Below are positions 45,939 through 57,884 of a DNA stretch of 64,000 bases, piece after piece. Position 1 is the first letter of the stretch. Each line of letters starts with the position of its first letter. The notes below the pieces were generated by a model. It was not told the origin of the DNA. It made no database searches and saw only the letters and a program-made list of their open reading frames with translations. Both the position numbers and the translations under genes were made by a program. This stretch comes from Methyloceanibacter stevinii (GTDB lineage: Bacteria > Pseudomonadota > Alphaproteobacteria > Rhizobiales > Methyloligellaceae), in contig NZ_LPWE01000012.1 in NCBI RefSeq assembly GCF_001723355.1, positions 1 to 64,000 of the forward strand, given 5' to 3'.

Positions 45939-46384
45939 AAGACACGCTCACTCCCGGCCTCAAGCACAGCTTCTCCTACACGGTGCCCCCGACAAAAACG
46001 GTCCCGCATCTTTACAAGGAGTCGCCCGAGCTCCAGGCCATGCCCGAAGTGTTCGCCACGGCCTTCATGATCGGGCTGATGGAATGGACTTGCGTGCAGC
46101 TTCTCGCCCCGCATTTGGACGAAGGCGAGGGCAGCGTCGGTGTCCATGTGGACGTGTCGCATACAGCCGCGACGCCGCCGGGCCTGACCGTGACCGTCGA
46201 GGCCGAGTGCATAGAAGTCAAAGGTCCGCGCGCCAAGTTCCGCGTGGCCGCGCATGATAGCGTCGACGAGATCGGCGCCGGCATCCATGACCGCTTCATC
46301 GTCGCCTGGAACCGGTTCGAACGCGGCGTTGCGCCCAAGCGCGACAAGGTTCCAGATCAGCCCCTTGAGGAGGCGCCTGCGTAA
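45935..46384 (+). CDS. FlK-type acyl-CoA thioesterase embedded in the nuo operon
   Basis: A 149-residue single hot-dog-fold protein of the fluoroacetyl-CoA thioesterase (FlK) type. By simple count Thr42 (FATAFM), Glu50 (GLMEW) and His76 (VSHTAAT) fall at the same numbers as the FlK catalytic triad. Lid-equivalent positions 23 and 26 are Val and Leu, but 33 and 36 are Leu and Met where FlK has Phe, so specific fluoroacetyl-CoA hydrolysis is unlikely. The start is a GTG overlapping the nuoC stop (GTGA) and GGGGAGG lies just upstream. The stop overlaps the nuoD ATG. Its job within complex I expression is unknown. Confidence 0.85.
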   Translation: MKDTLTPGLKHSFSYTVPPTKTVPHLYKESPELQAMPEVFATAFMIGLMEWTCVQLLAPHLDEGEGSVGVHVDVSHTAATPPGLTVTVEAECIEVKGPRAKFRVAAHDSVDEIGAGIHDRFIVAWNRFERGVAPKRDKVPDQPLEEAPA

Positions 46385-47652
46385 TGGCCGACACCGACGT
46401 CGACAGTCACAAGGAAATCGTTCCCGATTTCGATCATAAGCCCGTCGGCGGCAACCCGGACGCGGGGATTCCGCAGGACGGCGATCGGACCTTCACGATC
46501 AATTTCGGCCCGCAGCATCCGGCCGCGCATGGCGTCCTGCGTCTCGTTCTCGAGCTGGACGGCGAGGTGGTCGAGCGCGTGGACCCGCATATCGGTCTGC
46601 TCCACCGCGGCACCGAGAAGCTGATCGAGCACAAGACCTATCTCCAGGCGCTGCCGTATTTCGACCGGCTCGACTACGTCGCGCCCATGAACCAGGAGCA
46701 CGCCTTCTCGCTCGCCGTCGAGAAGCTGCTCGGCCTGACCGTGCCCAAGCGCAGTCAACTCATCCGCGTTTTGTATTCGGAGATCGGGCGGCTCCTGTCG
46801 CACCTGCTCAACATCACCACGCAGGCGCTCGACGTGGGCGCGCTCACCCCGCCGCTATGGGGCTTCGAGGAACGCGAAAAGCTGATGGTCTTCTACGAGC
46901 GGGCCAGCGGCAGCCGCATGCATGCGGCCTATGTGCGCCCCGGCGGCGTGCACCAGGATCTTCCGCCGGAACTTGTGGACGACATTTACGCGTTCTGCGA
47001 TCCGTTCCTCAAAGTCTGTGACGACATCGAGGGGCTGCTTACCGACAACCGCATCTTCAAGCAGCGCAATGTCGACATCGGTGCCATCAGCCAGGAAGAC
47101 GCCTGGGCCTGGGGCATGAGCGGTGTGATGATCCGTAGCACCGGCGCGGCCTGGGACCTGCGCAAGAGCCAGCCCTACGAGTGCTACGAGGAACTCGAAT
47201 TCGACGTGCCGATCGGAAAGAACGGCGACTGCTACGACCGCTATCTCATCCGCATGGAAGAGATGCGTCAGTCCATCCATCTGATGAAACAGTGCTGCGA
47301 GCTTCTGACGGAGACGCCGGGCCCGGTGACGGTCGACAATCACAAGATGGTCCCGCCCAAGCGCGCGCAGATGAAGGGTTCGATGGAAGCCCTGATCCAT
47401 CACTTCAAGCTCTACACCGAGGGCTATCACGTGCCGCCCGGCGAGGCCTATGCAGCCGTCGAGGCGCCGAAGGGCGAGTTCGGGGTCTATCTCGTCTCCG
47501 ACGGCACCAACAAACCGTATCGCTGCAAGATCAGAGCGCCCAGTTTCGTGCATTTGTCGGCGCTCGAGTTCCTGACGCGCGGACATATGCTGGCCGATGT
47601 CTCGGCCGTTCTGGGTTCGATCGATGTTGTCTTTGGAGAGTGCGACCGATGA
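46384..47652 (+). CDS. nuoD: NADH-quinone oxidoreductase subunit D
   Basis: A 422-residue 49-kDa-type subunit that helps form the quinone-binding site with NuoB. It has an N-terminal extension, then [37 protein letters not shown] and [21 protein letters not shown], all diagnostic, ending [12 protein letters not shown]. The ATG overlaps the preceding stop by one base (TAATG). Confidence 0.97.
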   Translation: MADTDVDSHKEIVPDFDHKPVGGNPDAGIPQDGDRTFTINFGPQHPAAHGVLRLVLELDGEVVERVDPHIGLLHRGTEKLIEHKTYLQALPYFDRLDYVAPMNQEHAFSLAVEKLLGLTVPKRSQLIRVLYSEIGRLLSHLLNITTQALDVGALTPPLWGFEEREKLMVFYERASGSRMHAAYVRPGGVHQDLPPELVDDIYAFCDPFLKVCDDIEGLLTDNRIFKQRNVDIGAISQEDAWAWGMSGVMIRSTGAAWDLRKSQPYECYEELEFDVPIGKNGDCYDRYLIRMEEMRQSIHLMKQCCELLTETPGPVTVDNHKMVPPKRAQMKGSMEALIHHFKLYTEGYHVPPGEAYAAVEAPKGEFGVYLVSDGTNKPYRCKIRAPSFVHLSALEFLTRGHMLADVSAVLGSIDVVFGECDR

Positions 47653-47772
47653 CACATTGTGCAGTTGCGAAATGCGCCTAGATCGGCAAGACTCTGGGGG
47701 CTGGGGGAGTCAACTCGACGCGGGATGTCTGCTGGTTCGGCACGACGACCGCATCCAAACAAGTAAGCTGAG

Positions 47773-48453
47773 ATGAGCGTCCGACGCCTTGCTGTTGAAC
47801 AGCCCGAAGGCTTTGTCTTCACGCCCGAAAATCTCGAATGGGCACAGGCTGTTATCAAGAAATATCCGGAGGGGCGTCAGGCTTCAGCGGTGATTTCGCT
47901 TCTCTGCCGCGCCCAGGAGCAGAACGGCGGCTGGGTGTCCGAGCCGGCCCTGCGCTACATCGCCGAGATGCTGGATATGGCCTATATCCGCGTCTACGAA
48001 GTCGTCACCTTCTACACCATGTTCAACTTGGCGCCGGTGGGCCGCTACTACCTGCAGGTCTGCGGTACGACGCCGTGCATGCTGAACGGCGCGCAGGACC
48101 TCACGGAAGCCTGCCGCAAGCATATCGGCCCCAAGGACACGGTCAGCGATGACGGCATGTTCTCGTGGACCGAGGTGGAGTGCCTCGGCGCCTGCGTGAA
48201 CGCGCCGATGGTGCAGATCAACAAGTACTATTACGAGGACCTCACGCCGGAATCGCTGGGTGACATCATCGAGCGGCTCCGCAAGGGCGAGGACGTGCCG
48301 CCCGGACCTCAGGACGGACGCCAAGGCTGCGCACCCAAGAGCGGCCCCAATACGCTCATCGATGCCGGGATCTACGGCTCCGACGATTCCGGTCCGGAAC
48401 CGGGCTATGCGGGAACGTCCGATCCCAAATCGAAGATGCCGGGGCCGTACTAA
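47773..48453 (+). CDS. nuoE: NADH-quinone oxidoreductase subunit E
   Basis: A 226-residue 24-kDa-type subunit of the NADH module. It holds a thioredoxin-like [2Fe-2S] cluster with ligands Cys97, Cys102, Cys137 and Cys141 ([20 protein letters not shown]). The C-terminal tail of about 65 residues is Gly/Pro/Asp-rich, as in many alphaproteobacteria. It starts 120 bases after nuoD; that gap holds no gene. The stop overlaps nuoF by one base. Confidence 0.96.
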   Translation: MSVRRLAVEQPEGFVFTPENLEWAQAVIKKYPEGRQASAVISLLCRAQEQNGGWVSEPALRYIAEMLDMAYIRVYEVVTFYTMFNLAPVGRYYLQVCGTTPCMLNGAQDLTEACRKHIGPKDTVSDDGMFSWTEVECLGACVNAPMVQINKYYYEDLTPESLGDIIERLRKGEDVPPGPQDGRQGCAPKSGPNTLIDAGIYGSDDSGPEPGYAGTSDPKSKMPGPY

Positions 48454-49751
48454 TGCTTCAGGACAAAGACCGCATCTTCAAGAACCTCTACGGGCTGCAT
48501 AGCTGGCAGTTGCCGGCGGCCCGTGCGCGCGGCGCCTGGGACGGCACCAAGGACATGATCGCCCGCGGCCACGATGCCGTGATCGAAGAGGTCAAGGCGT
48601 CGGGCTTGCGCGGACGCGGCGGTGCGGGTTTCCCCACCGGGCTGAAATGGTCCTTCATGCCGAAGGACGATCCGCGCCCGAGCTATCTCGCCGTCAACGC
48701 GGACGAGTCCGAACCAGGCACCTGCAAGGACCGCGAGATCATGCGGCACGATCCGCACCTTCTCATCGAAGGTGCCATGATCGCGTCCTTCGCCATGCGG
48801 GCGCATGTGGCGTACATCTACATCCGCGGCGAGTTCATCGCCGAACGCGAGATCCTCGAAGCCGCCATTGCCGAGGCTTACGATGCCAAGCTCGTGGGCA
48901 AGAACAACGTCAATGGCTGGGACTTCGACATCTACGTCCATCACGGGGCAGGGGCCTATATCTGCGGCGAGGAAACCGCGCTCCTCGAAAGCCTCGAAGG
49001 CAAGAAGGGCCAGCCGCGCCTCAAGCCGCCGTTCCCGGCTAATTGCGGCCTCTACGGCGCGCCCACGACCGTCAACAATGTCGAGACCATCGCCTCGGTC
49101 CCGGACATCATGCGGCGCGGCGCGACCTGGTTCGCGGCGCTCGGCAAGCCCAACAATACCGGCACGAAGCTCTATTGCATCTCCGGTCACGTGAACGAGC
49201 CGTGCACCGTCGAAGAGGAGATGGGCATCTCGTTGCGTGAGCTCATCGAGAAATATGCAGGCGGCGTGCGCGGCGGCTGGGACAATCTCCTGGCCATCAT
49301 TCCGGGAGGATCGTCCGTACCCTGCCTAACAGCGGAAGAATCCAGCGACGTCACCATGGACTTCGATGCGCTGAAGGCGCTGGGTTCCGGCCTCGGCACC
49401 GCGGGCATCATCGTCATGGACAAGTCCACGGACATCATCCGCGCGATCGCCCGGCTTTCGTATTTCTACAAGCACGAATCCTGCGGGCAATGCACGCCGT
49501 GCCGCGAGGGCACGGGGTGGATGTGGCGCGTGCTGGAGCGCATGGCCGAGGGCAATGCGCAGAAGCACGAGATCGACATGCTCTTCGAAGTCACGAAGCA
49601 GGTCGAGGGTCACACGATCTGCGCGCTCGGCGATGCCGCTGCCTGGCCGATCCAGGGTCTGATCAAGAATTTCCGCCACGTCATCGAAGAACGCATCGAT
49701 GCACGGGCTACCGAACCGTTGTCACCGTCCGTACCGGAAGCGGCGGAGTAG
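48453..49751 (+). CDS. nuoF: NADH-quinone oxidoreductase subunit F
   Basis: A 432-residue NADH- and FMN-binding subunit with the entry [4Fe-4S] cluster (N3). [16 protein letters not shown] is the NAD/FMN motif, and [15 protein letters not shown] holds three of the cluster cysteines, with the fourth in [15 protein letters not shown] overlaps the nuoE stop (TAATG). Confidence 0.97.
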   Translation: MLQDKDRIFKNLYGLHSWQLPAARARGAWDGTKDMIARGHDAVIEEVKASGLRGRGGAGFPTGLKWSFMPKDDPRPSYLAVNADESEPGTCKDREIMRHDPHLLIEGAMIASFAMRAHVAYIYIRGEFIAEREILEAAIAEAYDAKLVGKNNVNGWDFDIYVHHGAGAYICGEETALLESLEGKKGQPRLKPPFPANCGLYGAPTTVNNVETIASVPDIMRRGATWFAALGKPNNTGTKLYCISGHVNEPCTVEEEMGISLRELIEKYAGGVRGGWDNLLAIIPGGSSVPCLTAEESSDVTMDFDALKALGSGLGTAGIIVMDKSTDIIRAIARLSYFYKHESCGQCTPCREGTGWMWRVLERMAEGNAQKHEIDMLFEVTKQVEGHTICALGDAAAWPIQGLIKNFRHVIEERIDARATEPLSPSVPEAAE

Positions 49752-49758
49752 GAACGTC

Positions 49759-51858
49759 ATGCCGAAACTCATCATCGACGGTATCGAGCACGACGTCCCG
49801 GACGGCATCACGCTGATCCAGGCCTGCGGGCTCGTCGGCGTCGAGATCCCGCGCTTCTGTTTCCACGAGCGCCTGTCGATCGCCGGCAATTGCCGCATGT
49901 GTCTTGTGGAAGTCGTCGGCATGCCGAAGCCCGTCGCCTCCTGCGCCATGTCGGTCAACGATCTGCGCCCCGGCCGCGACGGCACGCCGCCGACGATCAA
50001 CACGAAGTCGGAAGTCACGCGCCGTGCCCAGGAAGGCACGATGGAGTTTCTGCTGGTCAACCATCCGCTGGACTGCCCGATCTGCGATCAGGGCGGGGAG
50101 TGCGACCTGCAGGATCAGGCCATGGCCTACGGCTTCAACGAAGGCCGCTTCAAGGACAACAAGCGCGCCGTAGACAACAAATATCTCGGGCCGCTCATCA
50201 GCTCCATGACCCGCTGCATTCACTGCACGCGCTGCGTCCGCTTCATGACCGAAGTTGCCGGCGTTCCCGAACTCGGCCTGATCGGCCGTGGCGAGGACGC
50301 GGAGATCACCACCTATCTCGAGCATGGTCTCCATTCGAACCTGTCCGCGAACGTCGTGGACCTGTGTCCCGTCGGCGCGCTGACCTCGAAGCCCTATGCG
50401 TTTCAGGCGCGGCCGTGGGAACTTTCCAAGACACCCTCCATCGACGTGATGGACGCGGTAGGGTCTTCAATCCGCGTCGACGCGCGCGGCAAGGAGGTCT
50501 TGCGCATCCTGCCGCGGATCAACGACGCGGTGAACGAGGAGTGGATATCCGACAAGGCGCGCCATGTTTGGGACGGGCTGCGCACGCAGCGTCTGGACCG
50601 GCCCTATCTGCGCAAGGACGGCAAGCTCGCGCCCTGCACCTGGGACGAAGCGTTCGCGGCAATTGCCGAACGCATCCAATCCTCGAGCGGCGCGAAGTTC
50701 GGCGCGATTGCCGGCGATCTCGCCGCGGCCGAGGAGATGTTCGCGCTCAAGACATTGGCCGAGCAGATCGGCTCGCCGAATATCGACTGCCGTCAGGCCG
50801 GAGCGAAATTCGATCCGACTCTCGGACGCGCCACCTACCTCTTCAATGCGGGGATCGAAGGCATTGAGGATGCGGATGCCGTTCTTCTCGTCGGCTGCGA
50901 TCCGCGCGTCGAGGCGCCGGTGTTGAACGCGCGCATCCGCAAGCGCTGGAAGCAGATGGAGGGCAAGTTGCCCGTCGGCCTGATCGGCACGGATGTCGAC
51001 CTGACCTATCCTTATCAGCGCATCGGGGCCGGCCCAGACACGTTGATGGATATCGCGGGCGGCAAGCACGAGTTCGCGCAAGTCCTCAAGGACGCCGAAA
51101 AGCCCATGGTGATCCTGGGGCAGGCGGCCTTCGCACGGCCCGACGGCTACGAGATCCTCGCCGTTGGCGCGAAGATCGTGACCGAGTCGGGCGCGATCGC
51201 CGAGGGCTGGAACGGCTTCAATGTTCTGCATACGGCGGCCGCGCGGGTTGCGGGCCTCGATCTCGGCTTCGTACCCGGAGAGAAGGGGCTCGGCACCGGC
51301 GGCATGATCACCGCAGCCGGCAAGGGCGATCTCGACGTCTGTATCTGCTGGCGCCGACGAATCGACATGTCGGCGCTTGGAGAGACCTTCGTCATCTATC
51401 AGGGCAGCCACGGCGACAAGGGCGCCCACCGCGCCGACGTGATCCTGCCGGGCGCGGCCTACACGGAAAAAGAGGGCACCTACGCCAACACCGAAGGGCG
51501 CGTGCAGATGACGGCCCGCGCGATCTTCCCGCCGGGGGATGCCCGCGAGGACTGGACCATTGTCAAAGCCTTGTCCGCCGCACTCGGCAAGCCGCTCCCG
51601 TTCGAAACGCTGCAGGAACTGCGCAGCAAGATGTACGCGGTCGCGCCCCAGTTGGCCCAGCTCGACATCCTCGAAAAGGCCGACTCCGGTCCCATCGTCA
51701 AATTTGCCAGCCACACAGCCAAGCCGGGCAGCGAGCCGTTTGGGCTCTCGATGGACGACTACTACTTGTCCAACCCCATTGCGCGGGCCTCCGCCCTCAT
51801 GGCGAGCCTGAGCGCGATGCGCGCGGACGCCGAGAAAGCGACGGGCACCGATGGCTGA
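49759..51858 (+). CDS. nuoG: NADH-quinone oxidoreductase subunit G
   Basis: A 699-residue 75-kDa-type subunit carrying several iron-sulfur clusters. The N-terminal [2Fe-2S] part has [21 protein letters not shown], then [19 protein letters not shown] (4Fe-4S) and [16 protein letters not shown] molybdopterin-oxidoreductase-like domain follows without expected cofactor activity. GGAA lies just before the ATG at 49759. The gene overlaps nuoH by eight bases. Confidence 0.96.
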   Translation: MPKLIIDGIEHDVPDGITLIQACGLVGVEIPRFCFHERLSIAGNCRMCLVEVVGMPKPVASCAMSVNDLRPGRDGTPPTINTKSEVTRRAQEGTMEFLLVNHPLDCPICDQGGECDLQDQAMAYGFNEGRFKDNKRAVDNKYLGPLISSMTRCIHCTRCVRFMTEVAGVPELGLIGRGEDAEITTYLEHGLHSNLSANVVDLCPVGALTSKPYAFQARPWELSKTPSIDVMDAVGSSIRVDARGKEVLRILPRINDAVNEEWISDKARHVWDGLRTQRLDRPYLRKDGKLAPCTWDEAFAAIAERIQSSSGAKFGAIAGDLAAAEEMFALKTLAEQIGSPNIDCRQAGAKFDPTLGRATYLFNAGIEGIEDADAVLLVGCDPRVEAPVLNARIRKRWKQMEGKLPVGLIGTDVDLTYPYQRIGAGPDTLMDIAGGKHEFAQVLKDAEKPMVILGQAAFARPDGYEILAVGAKIVTESGAIAEGWNGFNVLHTAAARVAGLDLGFVPGEKGLGTGGMITAAGKGDLDVCICWRRRIDMSALGETFVIYQGSHGDKGAHRADVILPGAAYTEKEGTYANTEGRVQMTARAIFPPGDAREDWTIVKALSAALGKPLPFETLQELRSKMYAVAPQLAQLDILEKADSGPIVKFASHTAKPGSEPFGLSMDDYYLSNPIARASALMASLSAMRADAEKATGTDG

Positions 51859-52873
51859 GTTCTGGACCAGCTATGGGTGGCCCACCACCCTGATCGTCCT
51901 GCACAGCGTCGCCATGATGGTCGTGCTGCTGGTGTTCATCGCCTTCGTGCTGCTGGCTGACCGGAAGATCTGGGCCGCGGTGCAGATGCGGCGCGGACCC
52001 AACGTGGTGGGACCGTTCGGCCTGTGGCAATCCTTCGCCGATTTGCTGAAGTTCGCCTTCAAGGAATTCATCGTTCCGGCCGGCTCGAACAAGGGGCTGT
52101 TCATCGTCGCGCCCATTATCACGGCGGGGCTGGCGATTTCCGCCTGGGCCGTGATCCCGGTCGCCAAAGGCTGGGCCGTGGCCGACATCAATGTCGGCAT
52201 CCTCTACGTCTTTGCCATTTCGAGCCTGGAAGTGTACGGCGTCATCATCGCCGGCTGGGCCTCCAACTCGAAATACGCGTTTCTGTCGGCGCTCCGGTCC
52301 GCCGCGCAGATGGTCTCTTATGAAGTCTCCATCGGCTTCGTGATCGTCACCGTGCTTCTGTGCGCGGGCTCGCTGAACCTGACGGACATCGTCCTTGCGC
52401 AGGACAGGGGCCTCGGCCTGTTCGGCTGGTACTGGCTGCCGCTGTTCCCGATGTTCGTGATCTTCTTCATCTCGCTTCTGGCCGAGACGAACCGTCCGCC
52501 CTTCGACCTGCTCGAGGCGGAATCCGAACTCGTGGCGGGCTACATGGTCGAGTACTCCTCGACGCCGTATATGCTGTTCATGCTCGGCGAGTACGTCGCC
52601 ATCATCCTGCTGTGCAGCCTCGGCACGATCCTCTTCCTCGGTGGATGGCTACCGCCGGTGTCCATCCCACCGTTCACCTGGATCCCAGGCGTTATCTGGT
52701 TCGTCCTGAAGGTCTGCGCCCTGTTCTTCCTGGTCTCCATGGTGAAGGCCTTCGTTCCGCGCTATCGCTACGACCAGCTGATGCGGCTTGGCTGGAAGGT
52801 CTTCCTTCCGATCTCGCTCGCGGCCGTCGTCATCGTTGCGGTGGTCTTGCGGGTCTGGCAGCACGGTATCTAA
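51851..52873 (+). CDS. nuoH: NADH-quinone oxidoreductase subunit H
   Basis: A 340-residue membrane subunit with about eight transmembrane helices that links the quinone site to the proton path. [23 protein letters not shown] and the [20 protein letters not shown] motif are diagnostic, the latter carrying charged quinone-channel residues. It starts eight bases inside nuoG and is followed by nuoI after 12 bases. Confidence 0.97.
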   Translation: MAEFWTSYGWPTTLIVLHSVAMMVVLLVFIAFVLLADRKIWAAVQMRRGPNVVGPFGLWQSFADLLKFAFKEFIVPAGSNKGLFIVAPIITAGLAISAWAVIPVAKGWAVADINVGILYVFAISSLEVYGVIIAGWASNSKYAFLSALRSAAQMVSYEVSIGFVIVTVLLCAGSLNLTDIVLAQDRGLGLFGWYWLPLFPMFVIFFISLLAETNRPPFDLLEAESELVAGYMVEYSSTPYMLFMLGEYVAIILLCSLGTILFLGGWLPPVSIPPFTWIPGVIWFVLKVCALFFLVSMVKAFVPRYRYDQLMRLGWKVFLPISLAAVVIVAVVLRVWQHGI

Positions 52874-52885
52874 AGGAGAAGACGC

Positions 52886-53377
52886 GTGACACGGTTCGCA
52901 CAAGCTGCCAAATCGCTCCTGCTCCTGGAGTTCGTGTCGGCCTTTTGGCTCGCGATGAAGTACTTCGTCGCGCCGAAGGCGACGCTGAACTACCCTTACG
53001 AGAAGGGCCCGCTGAGCCCGCGCTTCCGCGGTCAGCATGCCTTGCGCCGCTATCCCAACGGGGAGGAGCGCTGCATCGCCTGCAAGCTCTGCGAGGCGAT
53101 CTGCCCGGCACAGGCGATCACCATCGAAGCTGGCCCGCGCCGCAACGACGGCACGCGGCGCACCACGCGCTACGATATCGACATGGTGAAATGCATCTAC
53201 TGCGGCTTCTGCCAGGAAGCCTGCCCGGTGGAGGCGATCGTCGAAGGTCCGAATTTCGAATTCGCGACGGAAACGCGTGAAGAGTTGTACTACGACAAGG
53301 CGCGCCTGCTCTCCAACGGGGACCGTTGGGAGCGGGAGATCGCCAAAAATATCGAACTCGACTCGGCCTATCGGTAG
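52886..53377 (+). CDS. nuoI: NADH-quinone oxidoreductase subunit I
   Basis: A 163-residue TYKY-type subunit with two [4Fe-4S] clusters (N6a, N6b). The ligands are in [15 protein letters not shown] and [15 protein letters not shown]. An N-terminal amphipathic stretch docks it to the membrane arm. The start is a GTG preceded by AAAGGAGAAG. A 133-base gap follows before nuoJ. Confidence 0.97.
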   Translation: MTRFAQAAKSLLLLEFVSAFWLAMKYFVAPKATLNYPYEKGPLSPRFRGQHALRRYPNGEERCIACKLCEAICPAQAITIEAGPRRNDGTRRTTRYDIDMVKCIYCGFCQEACPVEAIVEGPNFEFATETREELYYDKARLLSNGDRWEREIAKNIELDSAYR

Positions 53378-53510
53378 GCGGGTTTCGGGAACAGGCTGGC
53401 TGCAAGGCCGGACATTGGGGTTACGTTTTGGGGGCTGAGTTTTTGAATAGGCACGTCGAACGCGCAGGACCGTTTTCGGGCTGTCGCTCCGGTTTGGGAG
53501 TGACCGTCCG

Positions 53511-54119
53511 ATGCTGAGCGCGCTGTTCTTCTATCTCTTCGCGTTCGTTCTTATCGCCTCGGCCCTCATGGTCGTGTCGGCGAAGAATCCCGTGCACGCC
53601 GTGCTGTTCCTGATCCTCGCTTTCTTCAACGCGGCCGGACTGTTCATCCTGCTCGGGGCAGAGTTCCTCGCGATGATCCTCGTGGTCGTCTATGTGGGCG
53701 CCGTCATGGTGCTGTTCCTGTTCGTGGTGATGATGCTCGACGTCAGCTTCGCGGAGCTGCGCTCGGGCGCTGTGAAGGTTCTGCCCATTGGACTCCTCGT
53801 CGGCTTCATCTTCCTGTTCGAGCTGCTCTTCGTCGTCGGCGCCTGGGTCGCGGCGCCGAAGCTCGTGAGCGATGCGCCCATGCCGCCGCCTTCCGAGGTG
53901 AGCAACACGCGCGCTTTGGGCGAACTGCTCTACACCGACTACGTCTATCTGTTCCAAGCCGCCGGTCTGATCCTGCTCGTCGCCATGATCGGCGCGATCG
54001 TCCTGACGCTGCACCACCGCCGCGACGTCAAGCGCCAGAACATCAGCGACCAGGTCGCGCGCAACCCGGAGACGGCAATCGAGGTCGTCAAAGTCGAATC
54101 GGGGAGGGGCCTGCAATGA
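53511..54119 (+). CDS. nuoJ: NADH-quinone oxidoreductase subunit J
   Basis: A 202-residue membrane subunit with five predicted helices; the third (about residues 55-80, [20 protein letters not shown]) is the helix that distorts in the proton path. It begins [21 protein letters not shown] and ends in a polar tail. The TGA overlaps the nuoK ATG (ATGA). Confidence 0.95.
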   Translation: MLSALFFYLFAFVLIASALMVVSAKNPVHAVLFLILAFFNAAGLFILLGAEFLAMILVVVYVGAVMVLFLFVVMMLDVSFAELRSGAVKVLPIGLLVGFIFLFELLFVVGAWVAAPKLVSDAPMPPPSEVSNTRALGELLYTDYVYLFQAAGLILLVAMIGAIVLTLHHRRDVKRQNISDQVARNPETAIEVVKVESGRGLQ

Positions 54120-54424
54120 CCGTCGGTCTGTCGCATTACCTGACCCTGGCCGCGTTGCTCTTCACGATCGGCGTGTTCGGCATCTTTTTGAACCGCAAGA
54201 ACGTCATCGTCATTCTGATGTCGATCGAACTCATTCTGCTCGCGGTCAACATCAACCTCGTGTCGTTCTCCTCGTTCCATGGCGATCTCGTCGGCCAGGT
54301 CTTCACCCTGATCGTCCTGACCGTCGCGGCGGCGGAAGCGGCCATCGGCCTCGCCATTGTCGTCGTGTATTTCCGCAATCGCGGCACGATCGACGTGGCC
54401 GACATCGATCATCTGAAAGGCTGA
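54116..54424 (+). CDS. nuoK: NADH-quinone oxidoreductase subunit K
   Basis: A 102-residue membrane subunit with three helices and the conserved acidic residues of the proton channel: Glu in [16 protein letters not shown] and Glu in [13 protein letters not shown]. The length and pattern are typical of the MrpC-like subunit. It overlaps nuoJ by four bases (ATGA). Confidence 0.96.
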   Translation: MTVGLSHYLTLAALLFTIGVFGIFLNRKNVIVILMSIELILLAVNINLVSFSSFHGDLVGQVFTLIVLTVAAAEAAIGLAIVVVYFRNRGTIDVADIDHLKG

Positions 54425-54436
54425 GGGCGGCACACG

Positions 54437-56362
54437 ATGTATCACGCAATCCTCTTCCTTCCCCTGATCGGCGCGCTGTTCGCCGGGCTGTTCGGCCGCC
54501 TTGTCGGGTACCGCGCGTGCGAAATCGTGACCATCTCGCTGATGTTCGTGGCGGCGTTCCTGTCGTGGATCGCCTTCTACCAGGTGGCCATTCAGGGCGA
54601 GGACGTGCGTATCTCGCTCATCGGGTTCATGCACTCCGGCGCTTTCGAGACCTACTGGTCGATCCGGATCGACACGCTCACGGCCGTGATGCTTGTCGTC
54701 GTGAATACGGTGTCGTCGGTCGTGCACCTCTATTCCGTCGGCTACATGGACGAGGACCCGCACAAGGAGCGCTTCTTCGCCTATCTGTCCTTATTCACCT
54801 TCGCGATGCTCGCGCTCGTGACCTCGGACGATCTCGTCCAGCTCTTTTTCGGCTGGGAAGGCGTCGGCCTCGCGTCCTATCTCCTGATCGGATTCTGGTA
54901 CAAGAAGCCCTCCGCCAATGCCGCCGCCATCAAGGCCTTCGTCGTCAACCGCGTCGGCGATTTCGGCTTCCTGCTCGGCATCTTCACGATCTTCTATGTG
55001 TTCGGCGCGGTCCAATACGACACGATCTTCGCGGCGGCGCCCGACCAGGTCGGCAAGACCATAACGTTCTTGTCGTGGGAGGTGCCGGCCCTCGAGTTGA
55101 TGTGCTTCCTGCTCTTCATGGGCGCCATGGGCAAGTCGGCCCAATTCCTGCTCCACACCTGGTTGCCGGACGCCATGGAGGGCCCGACACCGGTCTCCGC
55201 ACTCATCCATGCCGCTACGATGGTCACGGCGGGCGTGTTCATGGTGGCGCGCATGTCGCCGCTGTTCGATCTCGCCCCGTATGCGCTCGCCTTCGTGGCG
55301 TTCATCGGCGCGACGAGTGCCTTCTTCGCCGCCACCGCCGCCGTGGTGCAGACCGACATCAAACGCGTGATCGCGTACTCCACCTGCTCGCAGCTCGGCT
55401 ATATGTTCGCCGCCGAAGGGGTAGGGGCGTATGGCGCGGGCATCTTCCACCTGTTCACCCATGCCTGCTTCAAGGCGCTGCTGTTCCTGTGCGCCGGCGC
55501 CGTCATTCATACGCTGGCCGACAATCAGGACATGCGCCGCATGGGCGGCTTGCGGAAGATCATCCCCTTTACCTGGGTGATGATGCTGATCGGGTCGCTG
55601 GCGCTGACCGCATTCCCGCTAACGTCGGGCTTCGTCTCGAAGGACTTCATCATCGAGACGACCTGGTTCGATCACACGGCCGTCGGCCAATACACCTATT
55701 GGATGGTCCTCATCGCCGCCTTCCTGACCTCGCTCTACACCTGGCGGCTAATGTTCATGACCTTCGAGGGTAATTTCCGCGGGCCGAAGGACGTCAAGGC
55801 GCACGCGCACGAACCGCCCTGGACCATGGGTGTACCGCTGATGGTGCTGGCGGCCGGTGCCCTGTTCGCCGGGCTTGGCTTCCGCCACCTCTTCATCGGC
55901 GCAGACCAGGCAAGCTTCTGGCGCGAGAGCATCGTCCTGCCCCATGGCGGCCATCACGACGTGCCGTTCTGGCTGGTCCTGTCGCCGACCATCGCCATGA
56001 CGCTCGGCTTCCTGATCGCTTGGTACTGCTACATGTGGCGGCCACTTGTTCCGTTCGGCCTGCTCAAGCGCTTCCCGGCGACCAACCAGTTCTTCTTCCA
56101 TGCCTGGTACTTCGACGCGCTCTATGACCGCATCTTCGTGCGTCCTGCCAAATGGCTCGGCAATTTCCTTTGGAAGGTGGGCGACGGCAAGATCATCGAC
56201 GGGATCGGCCCGAACGGCGTTGCCGCCCGCGTGCTGGACATCACAAGAGGCGTCGTGAAGCTTCAGACCGGCTACATCTACCACTACGCATTCATCATGC
56301 TGATCGGCGTCGCGCTTCTGATCACTTATTTCATCGTGACGGGAGGCGCGCTGAAGCCATGA
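54437..56362 (+). CDS. nuoL: NADH-quinone oxidoreductase subunit L
   Basis: A 641-residue antiporter-like subunit with about 16 helices and the lateral helix at the C-terminus. [43 protein letters not shown] and the [18 protein letters not shown] lysine-bearing segment are seen. It starts 12 bases after nuoK and overlaps nuoM by four bases (ATGA). Confidence 0.97.
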   Translation: MYHAILFLPLIGALFAGLFGRLVGYRACEIVTISLMFVAAFLSWIAFYQVAIQGEDVRISLIGFMHSGAFETYWSIRIDTLTAVMLVVVNTVSSVVHLYSVGYMDEDPHKERFFAYLSLFTFAMLALVTSDDLVQLFFGWEGVGLASYLLIGFWYKKPSANAAAIKAFVVNRVGDFGFLLGIFTIFYVFGAVQYDTIFAAAPDQVGKTITFLSWEVPALELMCFLLFMGAMGKSAQFLLHTWLPDAMEGPTPVSALIHAATMVTAGVFMVARMSPLFDLAPYALAFVAFIGATSAFFAATAAVVQTDIKRVIAYSTCSQLGYMFAAEGVGAYGAGIFHLFTHACFKALLFLCAGAVIHTLADNQDMRRMGGLRKIIPFTWVMMLIGSLALTAFPLTSGFVSKDFIIETTWFDHTAVGQYTYWMVLIAAFLTSLYTWRLMFMTFEGNFRGPKDVKAHAHEPPWTMGVPLMVLAAGALFAGLGFRHLFIGADQASFWRESIVLPHGGHHDVPFWLVLSPTIAMTLGFLIAWYCYMWRPLVPFGLLKRFPATNQFFFHAWYFDALYDRIFVRPAKWLGNFLWKVGDGKIIDGIGPNGVAARVLDITRGVVKLQTGYIYHYAFIMLIGVALLITYFIVTGGALKP

Positions 56363-57873
56363 GTTATGGGTGGCCCATTCTCTCCACGGTGACGTTCCTG
56401 CCGCTGGTCGGCGCGCTGCTGATCTTTGCGCTGCGGGGTAACGACGAGAGCACCGCCCGCAACGCGCGCTATATCGCGTTGTGGACGACGCTGATCACCT
56501 TCGCCATCTCGCTGCTACTGTGGATCGACTTCGATCCGACGACGGCCAAGTTCCAGTTCGTGGAGGAGCGCGCCTGGCTGGGACCGATCCGGTTCCATAT
56601 GGGCGTCGACGGCATCTCGATGCTGTTCGTGATTCTCACGACGTTCCTGATGCCGCTCACGGTTCTGTCGACCTACGGCGCCATCAAGACGCGGGTGCGC
56701 GAATTCATGATCGCGTTCCTGATCCTCGAAACGCTGATGCTCGGCGTGTTCTGTTCCCTCGATCTGGTGATGTTCTATCTGTTCTTCGAGGGCGGCCTCA
56801 TTCCGATGTTCCTCATCATCGGTATCTGGGGTGGATCGAACCGCGTCTATGCCAGCTTCAAGTTCTTCCTCTACACGCTGGCGGGCTCGCTTCTGATGCT
56901 CATCGCGATCCTCGCCATGTATTGGGAGGCGGGGACCACGAACATTCCGGAGCTCCTCGCGCACGACTTCCCGCCGGAAATGCAAACCTGGCTATGGCTG
57001 GCGTTCTTCGCATCCTTCGCGGTGAAGCTGCCCATGTGGCCGGTGCATACCTGGCTGCCGGACGCGCACGTGCAGGCGCCGACCGCGGGCTCCGTCGTGC
57101 TGGCAGGCATCCTCTTGAGCCTCGGCGGATACGGCTTCTTACGGTTCTCCATTCCCATGTTCCCGCTCGCCTCGGTCGACTTTGCGCCGCTCATCTACGC
57201 GCTGTCCGTGATCGCGGTGATCTACACCTCGCTCGTTGCGTACGCGCAGGAAGATATGAAGAAGCTGATCGCCTATTCGTCCATTGCTCATATGGGCTTC
57301 GTGACGATCGGCATCTTCACGCTGACCATGCAGGGCCTTCAGGGCGGCATCTTCCTGATGCTCTCCCACGGCATTGTTTCGGCTGGCATGTTCCTCTGCG
57401 TCGGCGTCTCTTACGACCGCATGCATACCCATGAGATTTCCGTATTCGGCGGTCTCGTGAACCGGATGCCGCTCTATGCCGCCGTGTTCATGATATTCAC
57501 CATGGCCAATGTGGGCTTGCCGGGCACGTCCGGCTTTGTCGGCGAGTTCCTGAGCCTCCTGGGCGTCTACCAGGTGAACACCTGGGTCGCCGCGCTCGCG
57601 GCGACGGGCGTCATTCTATCGGCCGTCTATTCTCTTTGGCTCTATCGCCGTGTCATTTTCGGCGAGATCACCAATCCGGCGTTGAAGTTGATCCAGGATC
57701 TCTCGTGGCGGGAAATCGCCGTCATGGCGCCGCTGATCCTGCTCACGATTTACTTCGGGTTTCATCCCAACCCGGTTCTCGACGTCACGGCGACGTCTGT
57801 CGAGGCCCTGATGGCCGACTTCAAAGCGAACCTGGCCGCTGCCGAGCAGGCGCGGCTGGCGCTGGTGCCGTGA
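56359..57873 (+). CDS. nuoM: NADH-quinone oxidoreductase subunit M
   Basis: A 504-residue antiporter-like proton channel with about 14 helices. [22 protein letters not shown] carries the key Glu, and [17 protein letters not shown] the channel lysines. Start is the ATG at 56359 in the ATGA overlap with nuoL. It ends 11 bases before nuoN. Confidence 0.97.
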   Translation: MSYGWPILSTVTFLPLVGALLIFALRGNDESTARNARYIALWTTLITFAISLLLWIDFDPTTAKFQFVEERAWLGPIRFHMGVDGISMLFVILTTFLMPLTVLSTYGAIKTRVREFMIAFLILETLMLGVFCSLDLVMFYLFFEGGLIPMFLIIGIWGGSNRVYASFKFFLYTLAGSLLMLIAILAMYWEAGTTNIPELLAHDFPPEMQTWLWLAFFASFAVKLPMWPVHTWLPDAHVQAPTAGSVVLAGILLSLGGYGFLRFSIPMFPLASVDFAPLIYALSVIAVIYTSLVAYAQEDMKKLIAYSSIAHMGFVTIGIFTLTMQGLQGGIFLMLSHGIVSAGMFLCVGVSYDRMHTHEISVFGGLVNRMPLYAAVFMIFTMANVGLPGTSGFVGEFLSLLGVYQVNTWVAALAATGVILSAVYSLWLYRRVIFGEITNPALKLIQDLSWREIAVMAPLILLTIYFGFHPNPVLDVTATSVEALMADFKANLAAAEQARLALVP

Positions 57874-57884
57874 GTGAGGGCCCT

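Noticed and set aside
54517-55773. 418-codon frame inside nuoL
   Set aside because: It is His/Arg-rich and overlaps the clear antiporter-like subunit in another frame; a shadow of nuoL.
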